Of a stretch of 34,709 bases of DNA, positions 1 through 8,450 are shown in pieces. The translations under genes and the position numbers were made by a program. The notes below the pieces were generated by a model. That model was not told the origin of the DNA. It saw only the letters and a list, made by a program, of their open reading frames with translations, and did not search any database. Source of the DNA: an uncultured Prevotellaceae bacterium (GTDB taxonomy: Bacteria; Bacteroidota; Bacteroidia; Bacteroidales; Muribaculaceae); NCBI GenBank assembly GCA_947167995.1, contig CAMVKS010000028.1:1-34709 (forward strand), read 5' to 3'. How positions within the stretch are numbered: the stretch's first letter is position 1; each line of letters opens with the position of its first letter.

Positions 1-2
1 AC

Positions 3-1922
3 GAGGGCTTCGAGTATGGCGACGGTGAACTTCCCGCTGGATGGATTCCTGCTGGCCTTACCAACCTAGACGCAGATGGCAACGGTCTCTCTTGGCAAGT
101 TCTTAAGATTACAAACTGGAACATGGGTGGAACTCCTCTCGTAGCTGCAGCAGGTGACTACTGCATCGTATCGGAGTCTGTATCAATTGAAGGTAGCACT
201 GCTGTAACTGGTGACAACTGGCTTATCAGCTCTAAGGTTGCGCTGGATGGAACTCTTGAGGTTTCGGCTGCTGACCTGGGTGCTAACTATGCTGAGAGCT
301 TCAGCGTAATGGTTTCTACAACTGGCACCGCTCCTGAGGACTTCGTTGCACTTGAGACAGTGAATACTCCTGGTGCTTTGAACACATGGCAGAAGTATGA
401 GTTTGACCTGAGCGCATTTGAGGGACAGGAAGGCTATGTAGCTATCCGTCACCAGCCAAATGGCAGCACTGGTTACATCCTCATGATTGACGAGTTCAAG
501 ATTGTTTCTGAGTCAGCCGGCGAGGAGTGGATTTATGTAAACAACACTACTTCTCCTGTAACTATGGAAGGCCTTGCTGCTGGTACTACCTATGAGTGCC
601 AAGTACAGGGTGCTTACGAGGATGGCAACTCACTGTGGACCGACCTCGTTTACTTCACTACTACATCGGTCGACGCTATGCCAGCTTCAGTAACAGTTGA
701 CAACATCACCGCTACTAGTGGCGACGTTAACGTAGTAGGCTCACAAGACCGCTACAACATCCGCTACCGCACTGCTGCTATCCAGAATGGTGTAGTAGAG
801 GACTTCATGGGCTATGAGACTGGTGACTGTCCTACTGGCTGGACTCTGATCGACGCCGACGGCGACGGACAGAACTGGTATGTATGGAACCTCACTCTCG
901 ATGATGGTACTACTCAAACTACCTTCTCTTCTAACAGCTACATCAACCAGGTGGGCGCTCTGACTCCCGACGACTGGGCAATCACTCCACAAGCTACTCT
1001 TGGCGCTGCTGTTCAATTTGATGCTTGGGGACAGGATCCTGACTACGCTGGTGAGCACTTCCAGGTTTATGTAAGCACTACTGGCACCGAGATTGCTGAC
1101 TTCACTCCAATTAGCGAGGAAATCGTTGCAACTGGCGTTCAAACTACTTACACATTCGACCTTGGTCCTTACGCTGGTGAGCAAGGCTACATCGCTATCC
1201 GTCACTTCAACTGCACCGACCAGTACATCCTGAACATCACCAACTTCTATATGGCTGGTGAGACTCCCGATGTTCCTGCTGGCGAGTGGACAGTTGTTGA
1301 GAACGTAGAATCTCCTTACACTATCGAGGGTCTTGACCCAGAGACTAAGTATGAGGTTCAGGTACAGGGCATCTATGAGGCTAAGGCTACTACCGATTGG
1401 ACTCCAAGCGTATTCTTCACCACTCTTGCTGAGGAAGGCATCACCGAGCTCTATGTTGTTGGTTCATTCAACGACTGGAACCAGACAGAGGAAGGTGGAC
1501 GCATCCAGCTCACAGCCGACGAAGAGGGCAACTACGTAGGAACTGTTGAACTCGAGGCTAACGCTGAATTCAAGCTCATCACTCCTGCCGAGGATGGTGG
1601 CTGGATCTGGTACGGTGGCGAGGATGCTAACCAAGTTGGCTTCTTCTGGATTGATGCTGACTTGCTTGGTCAAGCAATCACCTTGATGGATGGTGCAAAC
1701 TTCCGCATCTATGAGGCTGGCACCTACAACATTACCGTTAGCGAGGCAAGAGGTCTCAACGAGCCTCTCGTAATGGTTGTTGACAAGGTTACCGGTATTG
1801 AGAACATCACTGTTGACAGCCAGAACAACGAGTGGTACAACCTCAATGGTCAGAAGCTCAACGGCAAGCCCGTTACTCCTGGCATCTACATCCACGGTGG
1901 CAAGAAAGTTATCGTTAGATAA
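3..1922 (+). CDS. T9SS-exported Fn3/choice-of-anchor J surface protein, 5' end cut by the window
   Basis: The reading frame is open to the left edge (it begins EGFEYGDGELPAGW), so the true start lies outside; the first ATG at 123 is internal. Modules in order: an anchor-J (cleaved-adhesin-like) domain to about nt 510; the C-terminal half of an Fn3 domain (519-665, ending VYFTT); an Fn3 N-terminal half (678-795, YNIRYR); a second anchor-J domain (about 796-1260) with a calcium-loop-like DADGDG; the matching Fn3 C-terminal half (1281-1424); a domain with a GSFNDWNQ motif (1443-1790) resembling SusE/SusF or glycogen-binding carbohydrate modules; and a C-terminal sorting region (YNLNGQKLNGK, PGIYIHGGKKVIVR). 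By family knowledge it should cross the outer membrane through T9SS and act at the surface or be released. Its ligand is unknown; carbohydrate binding is an inference. It is the first of three related tandem genes. Confidence 0.85.
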   Translation, partial: EGFEYGDGELPAGWIPAGLTNLDADGNGLSWQVLKITNWNMGGTPLVAAAGDYCIVSESVSIEGSTAVTGDNWLISSKVALDGTLEVSAADLGANYAESFSVMVSTTGTAPEDFVALETVNTPGALNTWQKYEFDLSAFEGQEGYVAIRHQPNGSTGYILMIDEFKIVSESAGEEWIYVNNTTSPVTMEGLAAGTTYECQVQGAYEDGNSLWTDLVYFTTTSVDAMPASVTVDNITATSGDVNVVGSQDRYNIRYRTAAIQNGVVEDFMGYETGDCPTGWTLIDADGDGQNWYVWNLTLDDGTTQTTFSSNSYINQVGALTPDDWAITPQATLGAAVQFDAWGQDPDYAGEHFQVYVSTTGTEIADFTPISEEIVATGVQTTYTFDLGPYAGEQGYIAIRHFNCTDQYILNITNFYMAGETPDVPAGEWTVVENVESPYTIEGLDPETKYEVQVQGIYEAKATTDWTPSVFFTTLAEEGITELYVVGSFNDWNQTEEGGRIQLTADEEGNYVGTVELEANAEFKLITPAEDGGWIWYGGEDANQVGFFWIDADLLGQAITLMDGANFRIYEAGTYNITVSEARGLNEPLVMVVDKVTGIENITVDSQNNEWYNLNGQKLNGKPVTPGIYIHGGKKVIVR

Positions 1923-1946
1923 TTGACTTGCTCAGAGTAAAATTTT

Positions 1947-1980
1947 AAAAGATGCGTCCCCAGGGGCGCATCTTTTTTTC
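1947..1980 (+). terminator. Rho-independent terminator of the first adhesin gene
   Basis: An A-tract, then GATGCG...CGCATC with C4/G4 inside, then a run of seven T, 25 bp after the stop codon. The same GATGCGTCCCC/GGGGCGCATC stem recurs after the third adhesin (8334-8361), suggesting that the two gene ends share ancestry. Confidence 0.9.
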
Positions 1981-2040
1981 TTCTAAATTACCTCTTTATT
2001 TCACAATTTTTCAACAAATTAAATATTTTTCGTCGCAAAA

Positions 2041-2072
2041 CTTGCATTTCTGATAATAAATTGATAAATTTG
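2041..2072 (+). promoter_or_regulatory. Bacteroidetes-type promoter of the second adhesin gene
   Basis: CTTG (2041-2044), 20 bp, then TAAATTTG (2065-2072), matching the -33/-7 consensus TTTG and TAnnTTTG. The predicted start, near 2077, leaves a leader of about 95 nt. The same CTTG-N20-TAAATTTG arrangement precedes the next adhesin gene, and both leaders end with the motif CTATATTATTAAC followed by an AAACCGTTT element just before the ATG. Confidence 0.75.
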
Positions 2073-2174
2073 CCCATATTATCAAAAAAATATACCATAA
2101 ATAATTTGAAGCCATTATATTCTTTGACTTATCGCGTGTAATTCACCTATATTATTAACTAAAACCGTTTGTTT

Positions 2175-4652
2175 ATGAACAAAAAACTATTATCTCTATT
2201 ACTGCTTGTGGTAGCGGCTTTCACAACCGCTTTTGCACAGCAGGAGTTGACGGTGTATGACGGAACTGGTTCTAATGGCTATGTTCCCACCTACATGGGT
2301 TACTGGGATGACTTCACAAGAAGTCAGTATGTTATTCCCGCTGCCGATTTGGCCGAAATGAATGGCGCCACCATCAGTGCCCTGACATTCTACACCACCA
2401 CTCAAAACGTTCCTTACACCTCGGTTTCAACAGCCGATGTTTACTTGATGGAAGTTGGCTACACTGCCATCAGCGCTTTTGAGCCCAAAGCTAATGCTAC
2501 CATAGTGTATCAAGGCACAGTGAGTGTTGTGACTAATGAAGCTGGTGATGGTGGAGAGATGACCATTGAGTTTGCCACTCCTTATGTATATAGTGGTGGC
2601 AACCTGCTCATTGGTATGGAAAACACTACCGATGCTGGTTACAAGTTTATGTACTTCTATGGCCAGACTGTAGATGGTGCTTCGGTTGCCGGTTACAACT
2701 CAAATAGCCTTGACGCTGTTACCGCAACACAGCGCAACTTCATCCCAAAGACTACCTTCACCTATGTTGCCTCGGGTGGCGTGGTTGTGCCAAAACCCAC
2801 AAACCTGCAAGTGAGCAACCTGGGCCCCAACAGCGCTACTTTAAGCTGGACAGCTGGTGGCACCGAGACCCTTTGGGATGTTGAGTATAAGAAGGCTGCC
2901 GACGAGAATTGGACTGCCGAGACTGCAACCGCTCCAACTATCGATCTCGACGCACTTGCCAACGGCACCGAGTACTATGCACGCGTGCGTGCCAATGCAG
3001 GCGACGGCAACACCAGTGGTTGGGTAAACACTACCTTCACTACTCCATTGTGCGACCCTGAAGACATGGGCGAAATCACCTATGATCTCAAAGATTCCTA
3101 CGGCGACGGATGGAGTGGCAACGCCATCGAGATTGTTGCACCCAACGGACTTGTGGTTGCAAGCCTCACCATCACATCGGGCAGCACGGCTTCAGGAACT
3201 GTAGCTTTGTGCCACGGCATAGAATACACCATCCGCTGGAAGGTTGGCAGCTATCCTGGCGAGTGCTCCTACACTCTCACTGGCCCCGATGGTGCCGAGA
3301 TTGTTAAGGGTACAGGTGCTACCTCCAATACCACTCTTACCACCTACATGCTTCCTGCTCCCGGACAGGGCATGGTTAAGAACGTAGAGGTTACCGACGT
3401 TACTGCCACTACTGCCAACGTTAACTGGGAAGGCGAGCAAGCGACCTACAACGTGCGCTACCGCTCTGCCGGCTATCCTGGCGGTGAGATTGAGGGATTT
3501 GAGTATGGTCTCGCCAGCGGCGAGTTCCCCACCGAAAGTGGCTGGACCACCATCGATGCTGATGGCGACGGTTACGCTTGGTACATCTTTGCCCCAAGCG
3601 ATGCTATTGATGGCAACGGCAATCCCACCGTGTTTGACGGTGCATGCATGACTTCGGCAAGCTACATGCAGAATGCACTCACTCCCGATGACTGGTTGAT
3701 TTCTCCACAGGTTGAGCTTAAGGGTATTCTCAGAATGTGGCTCCGCGGTCAGGATCCAGGTTATGCTGCCGAGCACTTCGCAGTTTATGTTTCAACAGCT
3801 GGCAATACCGATGTCGCCGACTTCGTTGAGCTTATTCCTGAAACAGAAGCAACTGGTGTTTACACTGAGTACACTGCCGACCTGAGCGCTTTCGAAGGCC
3901 AGATGGGCTACATTGGCATCCGTCACTTCAACTGCACTGACCAGTTCCGTCTCAACCTCGACAACTTCCTGATCCAAGATCCAGAAGCTGTTATTGAGGA
4001 CGGCGAGTGGATTACCGCCGAGGCCGTAACTAGTCCTTACGCCATCGAGGACCTTACTCCAGAAACCGAATATGAGGTTCAGGTACAAGGCATCTTCGAG
4101 GAGAAGGGTACCACCAACTGGACCGAGAGCGTATTCTTCACTACTCTCGCCGAGCCTGTTGAGCCTGAGGATGGCTTCTTCCTTGTGGGTACATTCAACG
4201 GTTGGAACCAAACAGCTGAGGGTGGCCGCTTAGCATTCGATGAGTACGACAAGATTGAAGGTGTTGAGCTCGAGGCTGGCGCCGAGTTCAAGGTTATCGC
4301 ATTTGACGAGAACGGCACTATCTGGTTCGGAGGTCAAGACGATAACAACGTTGGCTACTTCCTGATTAACAACGACCTCTTGGGCGTAGGCCTCCGTTGT
4401 GTTGAAGGTGAGAGCGGTGCAAACTTCCGCGTTGAAGAGGCTGGCACTTACACCATTCAACTGTCAGTTCTGAGAGAGTTCAACGGTGCTGTTTATATGA
4501 CTGTTACCAAGGAGAATCCAAGCGCAATCAGCACAATCGCTGCTGACAACCAGAGCAACGAGTGGTACAACCTCAACGGTCAGAAGCTCAACGGCAAGCC
4601 AGTAGTTCCTGGTATCTACATCAACGGTGGCAAGAAAGTTGTTATTAAATAA
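2175..4652 (+). CDS. T9SS-exported Fn3/choice-of-anchor J surface protein
   Basis: Start chosen at ATG 2175, giving MNKKLLSLLLLVVAAF..., identical in layout to the next paralogue; a TTG six bases upstream is less likely. 825 residues. Signal peptide 1-22 (cut after FAQ). Modules: an N-terminal beta-rich domain shared with the next gene (23-195); an uninterrupted Fn3 (207-290); a DSYGDGWSG domain (294-395); an Fn3 N-half (399-438); an anchor-J domain with DADGDG (439-605); the Fn3 C-half (610-657, FFTT); a GTFNGWNQ carbohydrate-module-like domain (665-780); and the T9SS sorting region (791-825, PGIYINGGKKVVIK). Expected to be anchored at or released from the cell surface by T9SS; ligand unknown. 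It shares its N-terminal modules and promoter with the third gene but its C-terminal modules with the first, so it looks like a mosaic of the two. Confidence 0.88.
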   Translation: MNKKLLSLLLLVVAAFTTAFAQQELTVYDGTGSNGYVPTYMGYWDDFTRSQYVIPAADLAEMNGATISALTFYTTTQNVPYTSVSTADVYLMEVGYTAISAFEPKANATIVYQGTVSVVTNEAGDGGEMTIEFATPYVYSGGNLLIGMENTTDAGYKFMYFYGQTVDGASVAGYNSNSLDAVTATQRNFIPKTTFTYVASGGVVVPKPTNLQVSNLGPNSATLSWTAGGTETLWDVEYKKAADENWTAETATAPTIDLDALANGTEYYARVRANAGDGNTSGWVNTTFTTPLCDPEDMGEITYDLKDSYGDGWSGNAIEIVAPNGLVVASLTITSGSTASGTVALCHGIEYTIRWKVGSYPGECSYTLTGPDGAEIVKGTGATSNTTLTTYMLPAPGQGMVKNVEVTDVTATTANVNWEGEQATYNVRYRSAGYPGGEIEGFEYGLASGEFPTESGWTTIDADGDGYAWYIFAPSDAIDGNGNPTVFDGACMTSASYMQNALTPDDWLISPQVELKGILRMWLRGQDPGYAAEHFAVYVSTAGNTDVADFVELIPETEATGVYTEYTADLSAFEGQMGYIGIRHFNCTDQFRLNLDNFLIQDPEAVIEDGEWITAEAVTSPYAIEDLTPETEYEVQVQGIFEEKGTTNWTESVFFTTLAEPVEPEDGFFLVGTFNGWNQTAEGGRLAFDEYDKIEGVELEAGAEFKVIAFDENGTIWFGGQDDNNVGYFLINNDLLGVGLRCVEGESGANFRVEEAGTYTIQLSVLREFNGAVYMTVTKENPSAISTIAADNQSNEWYNLNGQKLNGKPVVPGIYINGGKKVVIK

Positions 4653-4673
4653 GCTTTCTTCCGTTTTTGACTA

Positions 4674-4707
4674 AAAAATGCATCCGCACCTGCGGGTGCA
4701 TTTTTTT
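4674..4707 (+). terminator. Rho-independent terminator of the second adhesin gene
   Basis: A-run, then ATGCA-CCGC / GCGG-TGCAT stem with ACCT in the loop (4678-4701), then seven T. It lies 25 bp after the stop codon. Its stem sequence differs from the terminators of the two flanking paralogues. Confidence 0.9.
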
Positions 4708-4784
4708 ATTTTTTTCCGTTTTGCAATGGTGCCTTTTCCCTCCTATTATTTTTTATAGTAAACTACGGCTTTTTTTCAACGAAT

Positions 4785-4816
4785 CTTGTTATTTTTATAA
4801 TAAATTACTAAATTTG
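4785..4816 (+). promoter_or_regulatory. Bacteroidetes-type promoter of the third adhesin gene
   Basis: CTTG (4785-4788), exactly 20 bp, TAAATTTG (4809-4816). The spacing and both boxes match the promoter of the preceding paralogue, and the leader (about 100 nt) ends in the same CTATATTATTAAC/AAACCGTTT motif directly upstream of ATG 4921. This supports co-regulation after a tandem duplication. Confidence 0.75.
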
Positions 4817-4920
4817 CAAATCAATTGGTTATATATACCAAATTTAACATCTTGACTAAGAAATTGCCTTTATTTGAACTTAGTGTTTATTTTCTATATT
4901 ATTAACCAAACCGTTTTACT

Positions 4921-7900
4921 ATGAACAAAAAATTATTATCTCTTTTGCTCTTTGTGATGGCGGCTTTCACAGCGGCTTTCGCACAAGAGACGGTCACAGT
5001 TTATGACGGAACTAACACCAACGGCTATGTGCCCGTTTATGGCACATGGGCCGATGCTTTCAACAAGTGTGAGTTCGTCATGAACGCCGAGCAACTCGGT
5101 GATCTGCCTGCAGGGTCAACTATCACTGGCCTTACTTGGTATCTGTCAACGACCCCAGCAGCAGCTTGGGGTGGCAATTTCCAAATCTTTATCAAGGAGA
5201 TTAGCGCTACCACTATCAGTAGCTTCACCGGCACCGATGGTGCTACTGTTGTTTGGGAAGGACCTCTTGATGCCACTTCGGGACAAATTGCCCTGGAGTT
5301 CAACAATTACTACACCTACGAGGGCGGCAATCTGCTCATTGGTGTTTATCAAACTCAGAAGGGTACCTACAAGACTTCTGCATTCTATGGTGTAGGAACC
5401 GATGGAGCTTCGGTAAGTGGCTATAGCAGTTCTGCTCTTGAAAGCTGCTCTGCCAGTCAGCGCAACTTTGTGCCCAAGACCACCTTCACTTATCTGCCTT
5501 CTAGTGGTCAAGTGTACTACAAGCCCCAAAACCTGCAGGTTAGCGACATCACTCCCAACAGCGCTAAGCTCACTTGGGAAGCTGGTGGCAATGAGACTGC
5601 ATGGAACGTAGAGTACAAGAAGGCAGCCGACGAGGAGTGGACTTCGGCTCACGTTACTGCAATGACTTACGATCTCGACGCACTTGCTAACGGCACCAAC
5701 TACGACGTGCGCGTGCAAGCCGACTATGGCGATGGCAACTTGAGTGGATGGCTCACTAGCACTTTCCAGACTCCTATCTGTGAGGAAAGCGACAAGGGCG
5801 AGGTTAGCTATGTGCTCACCGACTCTTACGGTGACAGATGGTCATCGAACGAATATCTCCAGGTCGTTTATAATGGAACAGTTGTAGCAACTATCAACTG
5901 GCCTTCAAATAGTGAAAACAAAAATGAGTATATAGGCTCTCTTAATCTGTGCTACGGTGTAGATTATGACCTCATGTGGGTTGGTAATGGCAGTTACACC
6001 TATGAGTGCGGCTTCAAGCTCATGGCTCCCGACGGCTCAGTTATCTATGAGCACGTGGGTGGCACAAGTGGCAACGCTCCCACTCCTGGCAAGCTCACTA
6101 CCTTCAGCATCAGCCAAGTTTCTTGTCCACGTCCAACAGCTCTTGCAGCAAGCAACGTTGTCTATAACGGCGCAACTCTGAGCTGGACTCCAGGCGACGA
6201 GGAGCAGGATGCATGGGAGGTTGTTTATGGTGCTGCTGGCTTCAATCCCGATGAGGCTACTCCAGTAGCTGTTTCGGGCGAGGCAACTTACACCATCACC
6301 GGTCTCACCGAGAACACTGCCTATCAAGCTTACGTGCGCGGCAACTGCGGCGATAGCAAGAGCAACTGGAGCGATCCAGTGGCCTTCACCACTCCATTGC
6401 AGTTTGCTCTGCCCACCGAGCTCGCAGTTAGCGACATCACCGCTACTACTGCCAAGGCTACCTGGACTGGCAATGCCGAGAGCTACAACTTGCGCTACCG
6501 CAAGGCTGGCGGCAAGCAAATCGTTCTCTCGCAAGACTTCGATGGAGCTCTTGACGGCTGGTCAATCGTTGATAGCGACGGTGACGGCAACAACTGGGGC
6601 GTAGCCGACATCAGCTCGGTTATTGCAGCACACAGTGGCACTAAGGCCGCATTCTCGGCAAGCTATGCAAGCTCTGGCGACCTCACCCCCGACAACTGGC
6701 TCATCACTCCACAGGTTGACCTGGGTGGCACTCTCAAGTATTGGATAGCTGGTACAAACTGGCCCGACACCTATACTGTGATGATTTCAACCACCGATTC
6801 CAGTCCAAGCAGCTTTACCGCCCTCATTGAGGACAGAACCACCACAAGCAGCTGGGCCGAGAGCTCTATTGACTTGAGCGCCTACGAGGGACAGAAGGGC
6901 TACATCGCCTTCCGTCACTACAACTGCACTGGTCAATACTACCTCTTCCTTGATGACGTGACCATCGAGGGTGGCGACATCGCAGCCGGCGAGTGGGTAA
7001 CTCTTGAGAACGTTACCAGTCCTGCCGACTTGGAGGGCTTGACTCCAAGCACCCAGTATGAGGTACAGGTACAGGGCGTTTACGCCGATGGCACTTCGCA
7101 GTGGACCGAGAGCACTCTCTTCACCACCGGCGATGGTCTTGACATGCCTACAGAGCTCGCTGTTGCCGACATCACAGCCAGCAGCGCCGTGGCAAGCTGG
7201 GAAGGCATCCAGGACACTTATAACCTGCGCTACCGCAAGGCCTACACTGCCGATGTTAATTTCTTCGAGGGCTTCGAGGACGGTCTTGACGCCTGGACTC
7301 TCGTTGACAGCGACGGCGACGGTAACAACTGGCAGCTCGCCGACCCAGAGACCACATTCAGCAACGAGGCTCTGCCAAGATTTGAGGGCACCCAGTGCGT
7401 GATGTCAAGAAGCTATTCAGGCACTGCTCTCACTCCCGACCAGTGGATGATCAGTCCCGAGATTGAAGACCTGGGCGGCATGCTCCGTTACTATGTGATG
7501 GACGACGGCGCCGACTATCCCGAGACTTACCGCATCTATATAAACACTACTGGCAGCACCGACATCGCCGACTTCGTGCCTGTAACCGAAGACATGCTCA
7601 CACCAAACGCCTTGGCATGGACTGAGCAATCAGTTGACCTGAGCGCTTACGCTGGCCAGAGCGGCCGCATCGCCTTCCGTCACTACAACTGCACCGACAA
7701 AGACTTCATGTTCATCGACGCCATTGGCATCTATGCCAACGAGGTACCTGCCGGCGAGTGGACTGTAGTTGAGAACGTTACCAGCCCATTCACTATTGAG
7801 GGTCTTGATCCAGAAACCGAATATGAGGTAGAGGTACAGGGTGTATTTGGCGAGGCTACTACCGAGTGGACCGCTCCTGTTAAGTTCACAACTCTTGAGG

Positions 7901-8304
7901 CTCCGGTAGTTCCCGAACCAGTAATCACTGTCGACGTGGCGTTTGGCACTTACCAAGAGGCTCAGACAGTTCACGTAACTGTTGAGAACATGCCTGAGGA
8001 TGCTACTATCGTTTATCAATTAGTTCCTTCTGAGACTAAAGATGAGTGGTCAGTTTATGACGACGCAACTGGTATCGCAGTCAACCAGTCGGCAGCTCTT
8101 ACCGTAGCAGTAATAGACGCTAATGGCGAGGAGCTCGCAAGACTTGAGGGCGAATATGTAATCGACACTCAAACCGGCATCGCCAACATCAACGTTGACA
8201 GCAACAACGGTGCATGGTACAACCTCAATGGTCAGAAGCTCAACGGCAAGCCCACTACTCCTGGCATCTACATCCACGGTAACAAGAAGGTTTTCGTTAG
8301 ATAA
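4921..8304 (+). CDS. Large T9SS-exported multi-Fn3 surface protein with two anchor-J domains
   Basis: 1127 residues. Signal peptide 1-22 (MNKKLLSLLLFVMAAF..., cut after FAQ). Modules: N-terminal beta domain shared with the previous gene (23-196); Fn3 (198-283); a DSYGDRW domain (286-396); a second intact Fn3 (401-492, FTTP); a split Fn3 with halves at 495-532 and 689-736 enclosing an anchor-J domain (533-684); a second split Fn3 with halves at 740-780 and 945-991 enclosing another anchor-J domain (781-941); a chitobiase C-terminal-like beta domain (996-1084, FGTYQEAQTV); and the T9SS sorting region (1094-1127, PGIYIHGNKKVFVR). Each anchor-J domain carries DSDGDGNNW, a plausible calcium loop. 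Unlike its two upstream paralogues it lacks the FNGWNQ module. Probably an adhesin or glycan-binding scaffold at the surface; no catalytic motif is evident. Confidence 0.88.
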   Translation: MNKKLLSLLLFVMAAFTAAFAQETVTVYDGTNTNGYVPVYGTWADAFNKCEFVMNAEQLGDLPAGSTITGLTWYLSTTPAAAWGGNFQIFIKEISATTISSFTGTDGATVVWEGPLDATSGQIALEFNNYYTYEGGNLLIGVYQTQKGTYKTSAFYGVGTDGASVSGYSSSALESCSASQRNFVPKTTFTYLPSSGQVYYKPQNLQVSDITPNSAKLTWEAGGNETAWNVEYKKAADEEWTSAHVTAMTYDLDALANGTNYDVRVQADYGDGNLSGWLTSTFQTPICEESDKGEVSYVLTDSYGDRWSSNEYLQVVYNGTVVATINWPSNSENKNEYIGSLNLCYGVDYDLMWVGNGSYTYECGFKLMAPDGSVIYEHVGGTSGNAPTPGKLTTFSISQVSCPRPTALAASNVVYNGATLSWTPGDEEQDAWEVVYGAAGFNPDEATPVAVSGEATYTITGLTENTAYQAYVRGNCGDSKSNWSDPVAFTTPLQFALPTELAVSDITATTAKATWTGNAESYNLRYRKAGGKQIVLSQDFDGALDGWSIVDSDGDGNNWGVADISSVIAAHSGTKAAFSASYASSGDLTPDNWLITPQVDLGGTLKYWIAGTNWPDTYTVMISTTDSSPSSFTALIEDRTTTSSWAESSIDLSAYEGQKGYIAFRHYNCTGQYYLFLDDVTIEGGDIAAGEWVTLENVTSPADLEGLTPSTQYEVQVQGVYADGTSQWTESTLFTTGDGLDMPTELAVADITASSAVASWEGIQDTYNLRYRKAYTADVNFFEGFEDGLDAWTLVDSDGDGNNWQLADPETTFSNEALPRFEGTQCVMSRSYSGTALTPDQWMISPEIEDLGGMLRYYVMDDGADYPETYRIYINTTGSTDIADFVPVTEDMLTPNALAWTEQSVDLSAYAGQSGRIAFRHYNCTDKDFMFIDAIGIYANEVPAGEWTVVENVTSPFTIEGLDPETEYEVEVQGVFGEATTEWTAPVKFTTLEAPVVPEPVITVDVAFGTYQEAQTVHVTVENMPEDATIVYQLVPSETKDEWSVYDDATGIAVNQSAALTVAVIDANGEELARLEGEYVIDTQTGIANINVDSNNGAWYNLNGQKLNGKPTTPGIYIHGNKKVFVR

Positions 8305-8329
8305 TCAACTTTTGCCTAAGTGAAACATT

Positions 8330-8370
8330 AAAAGATGCGTCCCCACCCCGCGGGGCGCATCTTTTTTTTA
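8330..8370 (+). terminator. Rho-independent terminator of the third adhesin gene
   Basis: GATGCGTCCCC ... GGGGCGCATC stem (8334-8361), loop ACCCCGC, then eight T. The stem arms match those of the terminator at 1951-1972. Confidence 0.92.
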
Positions 8371-8450
8371 TTGATAATGTGGTCTTTTGATTTATTTTTA
8401 CTATATTTGCCAAAACTTAAATAAATTACACTAATAAAAACTATATTGTC

